A stretch of 64,000 nt of DNA, from contig NZ_JAQMYP010000016.1 of assembly GCF_028369295.1 (NCBI RefSeq), positions 106,243 through 170,242 of the forward strand. Direction: 5' to 3'. The DNA comes from Streptomyces sp. HD (lineage in GTDB: Bacteria > Actinomycetota > Actinomycetes > Streptomycetales > Streptomycetaceae). Position 1 is the stretch's first letter; every line of letters starts with the position of its first letter. The notes beneath the pieces were generated by a model. That model saw only the letters and a program-made list of their open reading frames with translations. It ran no database searches and was not told where the DNA came from. This document shows, piece by piece, positions 18,889 to 27,727 of this stretch. The translations under genes were made by a program, and so were the position numbers.

Positions 18889-18970
18889 AGACCCCCGCGC
18901 TCGCACGGCACGGAGATCCCCCCGCGCTCGTACGGCACAGAGAATCCCCGCCCTGCTCCGGCGCCCCGCA
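18889..18970. repeat. Imperfect ~28-bp tandem repeat between SBP and amidase genes
   Basis: CCCCGCGCTCGCACGGCACG at about 18893 recurs as CCCCGCGCTCGTACGGCACA at about 18920, with decayed further copies (GAGAATCCCC, GAGACCCTCG) up to the amidase ribosome binding site. No gene is present. It may simply be slippage DNA, or an RNA spacer between operon genes. Confidence 0.4.
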
Positions 18971-19006
18971 CCGAGACCCTCGCACCTTTCCGACAGGAGT
19001 CCCCTG

Positions 19007-20437
19007 GTGATCGACCCATTCAGCACCGCCCAGCAGATCGCCGACCTCGTGCGAACGAAAGAGGTCAGCCCGGTGGAGGTGGCCGAGACCTACCTCGACC
19101 GCATCGAGCGGATCAATCCCGCCGTCAACGCCGTCGTCTGGCTCGACGCCGACGCCGTGCGCGCGGCGGCCGTCCGGGCCGAGCGGGCGGTGCTGCGCGG
19201 CGACCCGCTCGGCCCGCTGCACGGCGTCCCCGTCCCCATCAAGGACCTCAACTCCGTCGCGGGACAACCCAACACGATGTCCTCACTGGCGATCCGGGAC
19301 ACCCCGCGGACGGTCACGGACCCCGACGTCCAGCTCCTCCTCGACGCCGGCGCGATCCCCCTCGGCCGGACGAACTCACCGGAGTTCGGCGCCCTGACCG
19401 TCTCCGAGAACGCCCGGCACGGAAAGACGCGCAACCCGTGGAACCCGGCGCACACCTCCGGCGGGTCGAGCGGCGGCGCGTCGGCGGCCGTCGCGGCCGG
19501 GCTCGCCCCGGTGGCACACGCCTCCGACGGCGGCGGATCGATCCGGGTCCCGGCGTCCGTCACCGGCCTCGTGGGCCTCAAACCGAGCCGGGGACGCGTG
19601 CCCGCGCTCGTCCGGGGCTGGGAACACTCGACGACCGAAGGCGCGATCACCCGCACCGTGCGCGACGCGGCCCTCATGCTCGACGTCATGGGCCGAGCCG
19701 ACCGGCTCGCCTGGTACAGCGCGCCCGAACCGTCCCGCCCGTACATCGAGGAGGCCGGTGCCGATCCCGGGCGGCTGCGGATCGGCCTGCTCCTCGACGC
19801 GCCGACCGGGCTGCCGGTCGACAAGGAGTGCCGCACGGCGGCGCTGACGGCCGCGCAGGCATTGCGCGACCTGGGGCACGAGGTCGTCGAGGTCAGTCCG
19901 AGGATGTTCTCGTACGAGGCGATCATGGGCTTCACCTGGACGATCATCAGTGCGTCCACCTACGCCATAGAGGTCGACGATCCCGACGCGGTGGACCCCT
20001 ACATCCGGCGCCGCCGAGAGACCGCCCTGGAGGTCACCGCGGGCGACTACGCCCGTACGGCGGCGCGCCTGCAGGCCGAGTCGCGCGAGGTGGTCGCCCA
20101 GTGGGGCCGGGACTTCGACGTCCTCCTCACCCCGACCACCGCGGTCGTGGCGCCACCGGTCGGCCCCGTGTACGACGAGGCGAACTCCGACCCGGACGGC
20201 CCGCGGGACACCGAGACCCGGATGGTCTCGTTCACCGCGTTCGTCAACATCGCCGGGCTGCCCGCCATCTCGCTGCCCGTCCACACGACCGCGGACGGAC
20301 TGCCGGTCGGTGCGCAACTCGTCGGCGCACCCTACGACGAGGCGACGCTGCTGCGACTGTCGGCCCAGCTCGAACCGCGGTTCCGCTGGTACGAGCGGCA
20401 CCCCGACGACGCGGCGCTCGCGGCGGCGGCGCTGTGA
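19007..20437 (+). CDS. Amidase-signature family hydrolase
   Basis: A 476-residue amidase-signature enzyme. The Ser-cisSer-Lys catalytic triad is visible: Lys79 in GVPVPIKDLN, Ser154 in the TSGGSSGGASAAVAAG block and the nucleophile Ser178 in DGGGSIRVPAS. AGGAG precedes the GTG at 19007. No signal peptide is seen, so it is cytoplasmic. It is embedded in an ABC import operon, with its stop overlapping the permease start (GTGA), which suggests that it hydrolyses the amide imported by the transporter. Confidence 0.9.
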   Translation: MIDPFSTAQQIADLVRTKEVSPVEVAETYLDRIERINPAVNAVVWLDADAVRAAAVRAERAVLRGDPLGPLHGVPVPIKDLNSVAGQPNTMSSLAIRDTPRTVTDPDVQLLLDAGAIPLGRTNSPEFGALTVSENARHGKTRNPWNPAHTSGGSSGGASAAVAAGLAPVAHASDGGGSIRVPASVTGLVGLKPSRGRVPALVRGWEHSTTEGAITRTVRDAALMLDVMGRADRLAWYSAPEPSRPYIEEAGADPGRLRIGLLLDAPTGLPVDKECRTAALTAAQALRDLGHEVVEVSPRMFSYEAIMGFTWTIISASTYAIEVDDPDAVDPYIRRRRETALEVTAGDYARTAARLQAESREVVAQWGRDFDVLLTPTTAVVAPPVGPVYDEANSDPDGPRDTETRMVSFTAFVNIAGLPAISLPVHTTADGLPVGAQLVGAPYDEATLLRLSAQLEPRFRWYERHPDDAALAAAAL

Positions 20438-21465
20438 GCGCCGGGTCCGCGGTCCCGACCGGGCCGCTGCCGACCGCATCCGTCCGGCGCCTCCCGCGGC
20501 TGCGGCTGGGCGGTGGCTGGGCCGGGTTCGCCGTCCGCCGGGCGGGCGGCCTGCTGATGTCCATGCTGCTGCTCGTCCTCGTGACGTTCCTCATCGTGCC
20601 CCTGCTGCCCGGGGACCCGGCCCGCGCGATCGCGGGCACCAACTCGTCCCCGGCCACGCTCGCGGCGATACGCGAACGATTGGGCCTCGACGAGCCGATC
20701 GCGACGCGGTTCGTCCACTACCTCGGCGACATCGCGTCCGGACGGCTCGGCACCTCGTTCCGGTTCGACACCCCGGTCTCAGACATCGTCGCGACCCGGC
20801 TGCCGTACACCGTCCAGCTCGTCATCCCGGCCGTCCTGCTCTCCCTGGTCATCGCCGTCCCGCTGGGCATGACCGTCGGCGTCCTCACCCGTGACGGACG
20901 CCGCCGCCGGCTCGGTGTCGGCTTCGGCACGGTCGCCGGGCTCCTCGCGTCGGCGCCGGTCTACGTCGTCGCGACCCTCCTCATCGTCCTGTTCTCGATC
21001 AGCCTCGGGCTGCTGCCGTCCGGCGGCGCCGCGACACCGAGCGCGCTCGTCATGCCGATCGCCGCGCTCTGCATCGGCCCGGCCTTCGCGATCGCCCGGG
21101 TCGTCCGGCAGGAGACGGCCTCGGTGCTCGCCCAGGACTACATGAGGACCGCTCGCGGCCACCGCCTGGGACCCGTGCGTCTCCACCTCCGCCACGCGCT
21201 GCCCAACCTGGTGACGAGTGTCCTCACATTGAGCGGTCTCGTCCTCACCTCCCTGCTCGGCGGGACGATCATCCTGGAGAACGTCTTCACCTATCCCGGG
21301 CTCGGCACCGAGGTCGTCCAGGCGATCATCTACAAGGACTATCCGGTGATCCAGGGCATCATCCTCGTCGTCGGCATGCTCGCCCTGCTCGTCAATCTCC
21401 TCGTCGACGTCGTCCTCGGGATCGTCGACCCCCGCACTCTTGAGGGAGGTCGTCGTGGCCACTGA
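20434..21465 (+). CDS. ABC peptide-type permease (DppB/OppB-like)
   Basis: A 343-residue permease starting at the GTG that overlaps the amidase stop. The first helix is followed by the DppB-typical block FLIVPLLPGDPARAI and IRERLGLDEPIATRF. The cytoplasmic EAA-type loop is RQETASVLAQDYMRTARGHR with LRHALPNLV. About six membrane helices are present. It pairs with the permease half of the following fusion gene. Confidence 0.88.
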   Translation: MSAGSAVPTGPLPTASVRRLPRLRLGGGWAGFAVRRAGGLLMSMLLLVLVTFLIVPLLPGDPARAIAGTNSSPATLAAIRERLGLDEPIATRFVHYLGDIASGRLGTSFRFDTPVSDIVATRLPYTVQLVIPAVLLSLVIAVPLGMTVGVLTRDGRRRRLGVGFGTVAGLLASAPVYVVATLLIVLFSISLGLLPSGGAATPSALVMPIAALCIGPAFAIARVVRQETASVLAQDYMRTARGHRLGPVRLHLRHALPNLVTSVLTLSGLVLTSLLGGTIILENVFTYPGLGTEVVQAIIYKDYPVIQGIILVVGMLALLVNLLVDVVLGIVDPRTLEGGRRGH

Positions 21466-23296
21466 TACGACCGTCCGCCGATGGCTCCGCAACCCGTCGC
21501 TGCTGGCCGGCGCCGTGATCCTCGGACTGCTCCTCGTCGTGGCCCTCGTGGCCCCGCCGCTGCTGAGCGGTTCCGCCGAGACCCTCACCGGCAACGCCCG
21601 GCTGGGGCCTGGTGCCGGGCATCTCCTCGGCACCGACGCCTTCGGCCGTGACGTCCTGGCCCGGGCTCTCGTCGCGACCCGGCTCACCCTGCTCATGGCC
21701 GCCGCCGCCACCGCTGCCTCGTTCGTGGCCGGCGTCGCGATCGGCGCGCTGGTCCATCTGGCCCCCGGGTGGCTGCGCGAGACCTGTCTGCGGCTCATCG
21801 ACTCGGCGGTGGCCTTCCCCTCGCTCGTGCTCGCCCTCGTCATCGCGGCGGTGCTCGGACCGGGCACGGTGTCCGCGATCGTCGCGATCGCCGTCGCCGG
21901 CGTCCCCGGGTTCGCACGGCTGACGGCGAATCTCGCCGCGACCGTCGCGGACAAGGACTACGTGCTCACCGCGCGCCTGCTCGGCGTTCCCGGCCTGCGC
22001 ATCCTGGGCCGGCACGTCCTGCCGAACATCAGCGGGCCGTTGCTGGTGCTCCTCAGTTCGAGCTTCACCCTGTCCCTGCTCGACATCAGCAGTCTGTCGT
22101 TCGTCGGCCTCGGTGTGCAGAACCCGCAGTACGACTGGGGCCGGCTGCTCAACGAGGCGCTGCCGTCGATCTTCGCCCAGCCGTCGGTCGTCCTCGCTCC
22201 GTCGATCATGCTCATCGTCACCGGTGTGGGCGCCATGCTCCTCGGAGACGGCGTGGCCTCGCTCGTCGACCCGCGGACCCGCGGCACAGCGCCCGCACCG
22301 ACCGGGACGGCGGACGCGGCGGGACCGGCCGACCGGGCGCAGGCGCCTCGGGCGCCTCAGGCATCGGGCGATGCAGGGGCAGCGGTCGGCACGGAGCCGG
22401 ACGGCCTGCTGAGCGTCGCCGGGCTGACCGTGCGGGCCGGTGACCGGACACTCGTCGACGACGTGTCGTTCACCATCGGGGCCGGCCAGATCGTCGGCCT
22501 CGTCGGGGAGTCGGGCTCGGGCAAGTCCACCATCGCCATGGCGGTCGCGGGTCTGCTCCCCGAGGGCGTGCGGGCGAACGCGTCGCGCCTTGCCCTCGGC
22601 GACCTCGATCTGCTCGGAACACCGCCGCAGCGACGCCTCGCGACCGAGATCGGCATCGTCTACCAGGACCCGATCGGCACTTTCAACCCGGCGCTGAGGC
22701 TCGGCACCCAGCTCACCGAGGTGGCCCGGGTACATCTGCGGACGCCCCGACGTCGAGCCGCGCAGGACATGGTCCGCGCCCTGGCCGACATCCACGTCAC
22801 CGAGCCGGACCGGCGGCTGCGCCAGCACCCGCACGAGCTGAGCGGCGGCATGCTCCAGCGCGCCTCGATCGCCTCCGCGATGACGACGAACCCGCGGCTG
22901 CTCATCGCCGACGAACCAACGACGGCCCTCGACGTCACCGTCCAGGCGGAGGTGCTGCGGCAGTTCCGGCGCATCAACCGCGAGCACGGCACGGCGATGC
23001 TGTTCATCTCGCACGACATCGGCGTGGTCGGCGTGCTCTGTGACACCGTCCTGGTGCTCCACGGCGGCCGGGTCGTCGACCGGACGACGGGCGCCGACCT
23101 GCGCCGGGGGACGGTCACCCACCCGTACACCCGCGCGTTGCTCGCGGCGACGCCCGCCGCGGTCGAGGCCGGTGGAACCCTCAGCGCGGTCCGGTGGACG
23201 GCCGACGCGCATGCGGCGCAGCCGAACGGGGCGCCGCCGGACGACCTTTCCGACAAGGCCGCGGACCGCCCCCCGGCCGCTGAAAGGAGCCGCTGA
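21455..23296 (+). CDS. Fused ABC permease (DppC-like) and ATPase (DppD-like)
   Basis: A single 613-residue polypeptide carries two normally separate subunits. Residues ~1-270 are a DppC-type permease (LGTDAFGRDVLAR, loop DYVLTARLLGVPGLRILGRH). After an Ala/Pro-rich linker (~270-315) comes a complete ATPase with Walker A GESGSGKST, Q-loop YQDP, signature LSGGMLQR, Walker B LLIADEPTTALD and the SHD switch. The GTG at 21455 has GGGAGG in front and overlaps the upstream permease by 11 bases. The frame is continuous through the linker, so this is a real fusion. It should couple with the separate ATPase downstream to make an asymmetric importer. Confidence 0.9.
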   Translation: MATDTTVRRWLRNPSLLAGAVILGLLLVVALVAPPLLSGSAETLTGNARLGPGAGHLLGTDAFGRDVLARALVATRLTLLMAAAATAASFVAGVAIGALVHLAPGWLRETCLRLIDSAVAFPSLVLALVIAAVLGPGTVSAIVAIAVAGVPGFARLTANLAATVADKDYVLTARLLGVPGLRILGRHVLPNISGPLLVLLSSSFTLSLLDISSLSFVGLGVQNPQYDWGRLLNEALPSIFAQPSVVLAPSIMLIVTGVGAMLLGDGVASLVDPRTRGTAPAPTGTADAAGPADRAQAPRAPQASGDAGAAVGTEPDGLLSVAGLTVRAGDRTLVDDVSFTIGAGQIVGLVGESGSGKSTIAMAVAGLLPEGVRANASRLALGDLDLLGTPPQRRLATEIGIVYQDPIGTFNPALRLGTQLTEVARVHLRTPRRRAAQDMVRALADIHVTEPDRRLRQHPHELSGGMLQRASIASAMTTNPRLLIADEPTTALDVTVQAEVLRQFRRINREHGTAMLFISHDIGVVGVLCDTVLVLHGGRVVDRTTGADLRRGTVTHPYTRALLAATPAAVEAGGTLSAVRWTADAHAAQPNGAPPDDLSDKAADRPPAAERSR

Positions 23297-24120
23297 TGTC
23301 TGCCACCGAAACCACACCGGACCCGCAGGCGGCCACCCCGCTGCTGCGCGTGGAGGATCTCACCGTCGAGCTAGGCCACGGCGTCGCGGCCCGCAGGGTG
23401 CTCAAGGGAGTCTCGTTCGACATTCCCCGGGGCAGCACCCTCGCACTCGTCGGAGAGTCCGGGTCGGGCAAGACGACGCTGGCACGGACACTCGTCGGCG
23501 TCCACAGGCCGTCGAGCGGCCGGATCCTCGTGGACGGCGCCCCGCTGCGCACCTCGCGCGGACGGGCGGGAGCCGCGACGGTCCAGATGATTCCGCAGGA
23601 CCCGTACTCCTCGTTCGACCCACGGCGCACCGTCGCCCAGTCGCTCGCCGAGGCACTCGATCCGATCCGGGCCAGGGCCAGACCGGTCCGGACCCGGATC
23701 GCCGAGCTGCTCAGCCAGGTGAGCCTCGACCCGGACACCATGGACCGCTACCCGCACGAGTTCTCCGGCGGCCAACGGCAGCGGCTGGCGATCGCACGAG
23801 CCCTCGCACCACGTCCCCGGTTCGTCATCGCCGACGAGATCACCTCGGCCCTCGACCTGACGACCCAGGCCGAGATCCTCAACCTGCTCGCCGATCTGCG
23901 CCGCCGGCTCTCGCTGACGATGCTGTTCATCTCGCACGACCTGGCCGTCGTCCGGCACGTCAGCGACTCGGTCGCGGTCCTGCTGCACGGGGACCTCGTC
24001 GAACTCGGCCCGACCCGAGCCACCTTCGCCGAGCCGAACCACCCGTACACCGCTCAACTCCTCGCGTCCGTCCCGGGCGACCCGAGGTTCCGCCTCGACG
24101 ACGAGCCCGCCACGGCGTGA
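23296..24120 (+). CDS. ABC transporter ATPase (DppF/OppF-like)
   Basis: A 274-residue ATPase with Walker A GESGSGKTT, signature FSGGQRQR, Walker B FVIADEITSALD and switch SHD. The C-terminus has the peptide-transporter pattern HPYTAQLLASVP. The ATG shares a base with the preceding stop (TGATG), so it is translationally coupled to the fusion gene. It is the last gene of the operon; a monooxygenase gene scrap begins about 20 bases after its stop. Confidence 0.9.
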   Translation: MSATETTPDPQAATPLLRVEDLTVELGHGVAARRVLKGVSFDIPRGSTLALVGESGSGKTTLARTLVGVHRPSSGRILVDGAPLRTSRGRAGAATVQMIPQDPYSSFDPRRTVAQSLAEALDPIRARARPVRTRIAELLSQVSLDPDTMDRYPHEFSGGQRQRLAIARALAPRPRFVIADEITSALDLTTQAEILNLLADLRRRLSLTMLFISHDLAVVRHVSDSVAVLLHGDLVELGPTRATFAEPNHPYTAQLLASVPGDPRFRLDDEPATA

Positions 24121-24139
24121 ACCCCGCTGACCGGGCCCT

Positions 24140-24275
24140 CGTGCGGACGAACTCCCGCACGACATGGGGCTACCGTCCCGCGCCGCGCCGACAACCTGCT
24201 GGGAGGGATACCTCCTTCCCGACGGACTCGCACACCGCTATGTGGGCCTGACTCGATCGAGTGCGGCGACCCGGC
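24140..24275 (+). pseudogene. 3'-terminal scrap of an FMO-type monooxygenase gene, paralogous to 41045-42508
   Basis: The segment reads ADELPHDMGLPSR, then after a small frame change NLL-x3-YLLPDGLAHRYVGLTR. The intact monooxygenase at 41045-42508 ends ADELLHDMGLPSRRAGNLLA, then EYLLPGGLAHRYAGLTR. The nucleotide similarity continues past the stop: GCGAAATGAATGCGGGG here against GCGAAATGAGTGCGGGG there, and GACGTGATTCCGATG occurs downstream of both. The importer operon or its ancestor therefore replaced most of a second monooxygenase copy. Confidence 0.7.
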
Positions 24276-24631
24276 TCGATCGAGTGCGGCGAAATGAATG
24301 CGGGGAAGTCACGCTCCTTTGACGCTCTGAGGGCTCCCGGCACACGCCCGAAGGACCGTGAAACGCCCACTGACCTGGCGTTTCCCTCGCTCCCGCTTCA
24401 TGCGACGTGATTCCGATGGCGTATCCAGTGGAGATTCCGCGCTCGGGTACCTCGGCGGTTTTCTTGGCGGAGTTCGGCGGACACGGACAGGGGTAATCCC
24501 GATCGAAAGGTTCGACTTACTTTCCTTGCGGACTCCTGATCTGCGGGTGACCAGGGGGCGGCCTCGGCCATTTCACACAAGGGCGTCATACCGATCGACA
24601 CGCCGGGATCCGCGACGATAGCCTCGACGCC

Positions 24632-25975
24632 GTGGTCAACGCAGAGGAGCGGCCTGACCACGGGGCGTCCCCACATCCTGTGCCCTTGCGGCGCAACCGG
24701 GACTACACCTTGTGGTGGAGTGGTACGGCGCTGTCCAACCTCGGCACCAGTGTCTCCACGCTTGCCTTCCCGCTGCTGATCCTCGCCACCGCCGGTTCGG
24801 CCGCGGCCGCCGGGATCGTGGGGACGTGCGCCGGCGCCGGGGTGCTGGTGGGCCTGCTGCCCGCCGGCGTCCTCGCCGACCGCCGGTCACGCAGAGCCAT
24901 GCTGATCGGGGCCTCCCTCGTCCAAGTCGCCACCATGGGAACGGTCTTCTGGCTGGTGGCAGCCGGACATCCCTGGCTGCCCGCCATCGCGGCCCTCGCC
25001 CTGGTGCAGGGGCTCGCCTCGGCCGCCTTCCGGGGGGCGGCTGCCCCAGTGGTGCGGCGGGTCGTCCCGGTCTCGCAACTCAAAGCGGCTTACGCCGGCG
25101 CCGAAGCGCGCGACTACGGCGCCCAGTTGGCCGGTGCGCCCCTGGGCGGGCTGCTGTTCTCGCTGGCCCGCTGGGCGCCGTTCCTCACGGACGCCCTCTC
25201 CTTTGCCGCCGTGACCATCGCCTCCGCCCTGCTGCGCACCGAGCTGGGCCCCGATCGCGGCTCCGGGCTCCCCGCAGCCGGCCGATCGGGGGCGCGCTCC
25301 TCAGCCCTGCACGACCTGGGAGTCGGGCTGGCGCACATCCGGGACCGCGCCTTCCTCCGGTATGCCCTGCTGTGGCTGGCGCTGATGAATCTGATGCTGG
25401 GGGGCGTCGGATTCATGTTCGTCGTCACGCTGCGGCAGCACGGTGCGTCGTCGACGCAGATCGGCGCCGCCGAGGCGCTCGCCACGGCCTGTGCTCTGGG
25501 TGGGGCGTTGGCCGCCGGCCGGGTGGTCCAACGAGTCCCGGGCCGTCGGCTCGTACTCGGTGTCTCGTGGATGATGCCGATCGGGGTCGCAGCGCTCGTG
25601 CCGCTGGCCGGGCGTCCCTGGCTCGCGGGGCTCTGCCTGGGGGCGAGCACGGTGCTCGTCACACCGCTGAACGTGGTGCTCACCAGCCACGTCATGGCAA
25701 CGACCGAGGACGCGTTGACCGCACGTGTCGCCTCCGCGATGGGTCTGGCCTCGATGGGTCTGGGCTGGCTCGCCCCCGTGTTGTGCGGGGCAATGGCCGA
25801 CGCGTTCGGTGTCGACGTCCCGCTGATCGCCGTCGCCGTGGGGCTGGCGGCGATGGCGGGCGCCAACCACTTTCTGCCGGCCGTACGCGAGCTGGGCGCG
25901 GATCCCGGCGACGACGAGGACGGCGGCGGTTCGCCCCGGACGTCCGGCCCACCGCACGACGCCGTTCCGGAGTGA
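24632..25975 (+). CDS. MFS transporter
   Basis: A 447-residue MFS protein with about 12 helices. It begins LRRNRDYTLWWSGTALSNLG and has the loop AGVLADRRSRRAMLIGA, typical of the macrolide/enterobactin-exporter branch. The start is uncertain: the GTG at 24632 has no clear ribosome binding site, and a second GTG lies in frame near 24680. It converges on the RiPP-like operon with only 25 bp between stop codons, so it may be the exporter or self-protection gene of that cluster. Confidence 0.82.
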   Translation: MVNAEERPDHGASPHPVPLRRNRDYTLWWSGTALSNLGTSVSTLAFPLLILATAGSAAAAGIVGTCAGAGVLVGLLPAGVLADRRSRRAMLIGASLVQVATMGTVFWLVAAGHPWLPAIAALALVQGLASAAFRGAAAPVVRRVVPVSQLKAAYAGAEARDYGAQLAGAPLGGLLFSLARWAPFLTDALSFAAVTIASALLRTELGPDRGSGLPAAGRSGARSSALHDLGVGLAHIRDRAFLRYALLWLALMNLMLGGVGFMFVVTLRQHGASSTQIGAAEALATACALGGALAAGRVVQRVPGRRLVLGVSWMMPIGVAALVPLAGRPWLAGLCLGASTVLVTPLNVVLTSHVMATTEDALTARVASAMGLASMGLGWLAPVLCGAMADAFGVDVPLIAVAVGLAAMAGANHFLPAVRELGADPGDDEDGGGSPRTSGPPHDAVPE

Positions 25976-26006
25976 CGGTCGCCCGGTGCCGGGCTGCCGG
26001 TCACTC
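25970..26006. terminator. Bidirectional terminator between convergent genes
   Basis: GAGTGAC at 25970 pairs with GTCACTC ending at 26006, and inside it GCCCGG pairs with CCGGGC around a TG loop. The hairpin sits exactly over the two convergent stop codons (25975 and 26001). Confidence 0.6.
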
Positions 26007-26783
26007 TCCGGCGGATGCCCCCAGGGCGACACAGCGGTAGGTGATGAGCACGCGGCCGCCGTGCTCGGCGTCGAGACAGTGGGCCACCTCGTGCAACAAC
26101 CGTCGGCGGGAGGCCTTCGGCAGGGCCAGATGCCGGCTGTCGGTGGCCAGTAGCCGGCACCACTGCCGGGAGGTCAGCGTGGCCCGGCAGGGAACCACGG
26201 CCCTGCGCACCTGTGGGAAGCCGTGCGCGGCCAGTTCGCGGATGTACTCGTCGAGGTCGGACTCCGCGAGGTTCTGCCGGCCGCCCTCGCCGGTCGGCAG
26301 GCCCTGCGGCAGGACTGAGGTGTAGACGCCGACCAGGTCCTCCGTGACGGCCGGGGACAGGGCGCTGAAGTTCCAGGCGAGCAGGATCCGCCCGCCCGGC
26401 CGCAGACACCGCGCGGCCCGGTCCACCCGGTCGCCCGGCCGCAGCCAGTGCCACGCCTGGCCACACGCCACCACGTCGAACCGCCGGTCCGCCGGGTCCC
26501 AGTCCTCGAAGGTGGCCACGTCGACGGCCAGCCCCTTCGCCGTGGCCACGGCCGCCATGCGCGGATCGGGTTCCAGACCGGTGACCCGGTGGCCGAGCGC
26601 GTCGAGTGCGCTCGCGAGCTTTCCGGTGCCGCAGCCGACGTCGAGCGCCGTGTCCCGCGGGCCGTTGGCCCTCCCCCCGAGCGCTTGGCTCAGCGCTTCG
26701 AGGGGATAGCCGGGCCGCATCCGGTCGTAGTCGTGGGCGCGGGTTCCGAAGGAGGTGGGGGCCCACGGCATGGAGTGCGTCAT
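26001..26783 (-). CDS. Class I SAM-dependent methyltransferase
   Basis: A 260-residue methyltransferase: an N-terminal YDRMRPGYP segment, the SAM loop LDVGCGTGKLA near residue 48, the acidic residue of motif II in GLEPDPRM, and a post-motif DVVACGQAWHWL. This is the Methyltransf_11/25 type. The ATG overlaps the HTTM gene stop (ATGA 26780-26783), making it the last gene of the minus-strand operon. A tailoring methylation of the peptide product is a reasonable inference from position only. Confidence 0.8.
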   Translation of the reverse strand: MTHSMPWAPTSFGTRAHDYDRMRPGYPLEALSQALGGRANGPRDTALDVGCGTGKLASALDALGHRVTGLEPDPRMAAVATAKGLAVDVATFEDWDPADRRFDVVACGQAWHWLRPGDRVDRAARCLRPGGRILLAWNFSALSPAVTEDLVGVYTSVLPQGLPTGEGGRQNLAESDLDEYIRELAAHGFPQVRRAVVPCRATLTSRQWCRLLATDSRHLALPKASRRRLLHEVAHCLDAEHGGRVLITYRCVALGASAGE

Positions 26784-27727
26784 GTCAGTGCCTCGATCAG
26801 GGTCACGAACGTGTGCGGGGGCAGGAACAGCGTGTATGTGCCCACCGCGGCCAGGCCGAAGGGCACCAGGCGCTTGGGCAGGATCGTGGTGAACGCGGCG
26901 TGCAGGAGCACGCCCGCCAGGGCGCCGGCCGGCCAGGTGACGGGAAAGACCAGCAGGAGGGGCAGTGCCGCCTCCACACCGATGACCGCCAGCGAGGGAA
27001 GCCGCCAGCGGCGGGCCACGACGGCGGGGTCCGCGGTGGCCAGGCGGCGGGTGAACCAGCCGGGGAAGTAGTAGTCGCGCGGCGCGTCGGGTGCCTCGGC
27101 CCGCACCACGGCCAGCTGCTCGAACGTCTTCTGCAGGGCGTCCCCGCTGGTGAACTGGCGGGAGACCGCTTTGAGCCAGGCACTGCTCCAGTACACCTGG
27201 AACATCAACACCACCACGGCCGCCTGCGGCCAGGACGGCGAGGTGCCGTGCGGCGTCGGCGGCGGCCGGACGAACGCGCCCGGTGAGGACGCGTCCAGCA
27301 GTGACTGGAGGCTCAGATAGGCATCGGCCCCGCTCGCCACGACGAACGGCAGGCACAGCATCCCGAGGAACAGGGTGTTGAACTTGCGGTCGAAGGTGAA
27401 CTCGAACATGCACCATGCCGCCACCACCCCCGCGGCCAAGGGGACGAGGATGCCCGACAGCAGGCACAGCACCGCCACCGCGCGGGCGCCGTAGAAGATC
27501 CTGAACGCAGCCGGGCTCAGCAGCAGCCTCACCGCCATCTCGTCGTGCTCGTAACGCCAGCGCAGCAGGGACTTGGGGCGCAGATCGAAGAAGCGCGCCA
27601 TGCCGAACACGTGGTCGGCGGTGATCTTCCACAGCAGGGCGGTCCCGAGGACCACGCGGAAGGCGCACAGGGGCGGGCCGGCCGTGGTGCCGTGCACCGG
27701 CAGCGCCGCCGCCAGCAGGTCATGCAC
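26780..27727 (-). CDS. HTTM-domain membrane protein (SdpB / gamma-carboxylase-like)
   Basis: About 315 residues with six or more membrane segments and the HTTM pattern: FRVVLGTALLWKITADHVFG at the start, FDRKFNTLFLGMLCLPFV in the middle, and QVYWSSAWLKAVSRQF followed by FEQLAVV later. HTTM is the membrane domain shared by vitamin K-dependent gamma-carboxylase and by SdpB, which helps make the Bacillus SDP toxin peptide. The GTG at 27727 lies within the overlap with the small gene upstream, and the frame before it is Arg/Ser-rich shadow sequence, so I start here. The position within the peptide operon suggests a membrane step in product maturation, export or immunity. Confidence 0.75.
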   Translation of the reverse strand: MHDLLAAALPVHGTTAGPPLCAFRVVLGTALLWKITADHVFGMARFFDLRPKSLLRWRYEHDEMAVRLLLSPAAFRIFYGARAVAVLCLLSGILVPLAAGVVAAWCMFEFTFDRKFNTLFLGMLCLPFVVASGADAYLSLQSLLDASSPGAFVRPPPTPHGTSPSWPQAAVVVLMFQVYWSSAWLKAVSRQFTSGDALQKTFEQLAVVRAEAPDAPRDYYFPGWFTRRLATADPAVVARRWRLPSLAVIGVEAALPLLLVFPVTWPAGALAGVLLHAAFTTILPKRLVPFGLAAVGTYTLFLPPHTFVTLIEALT

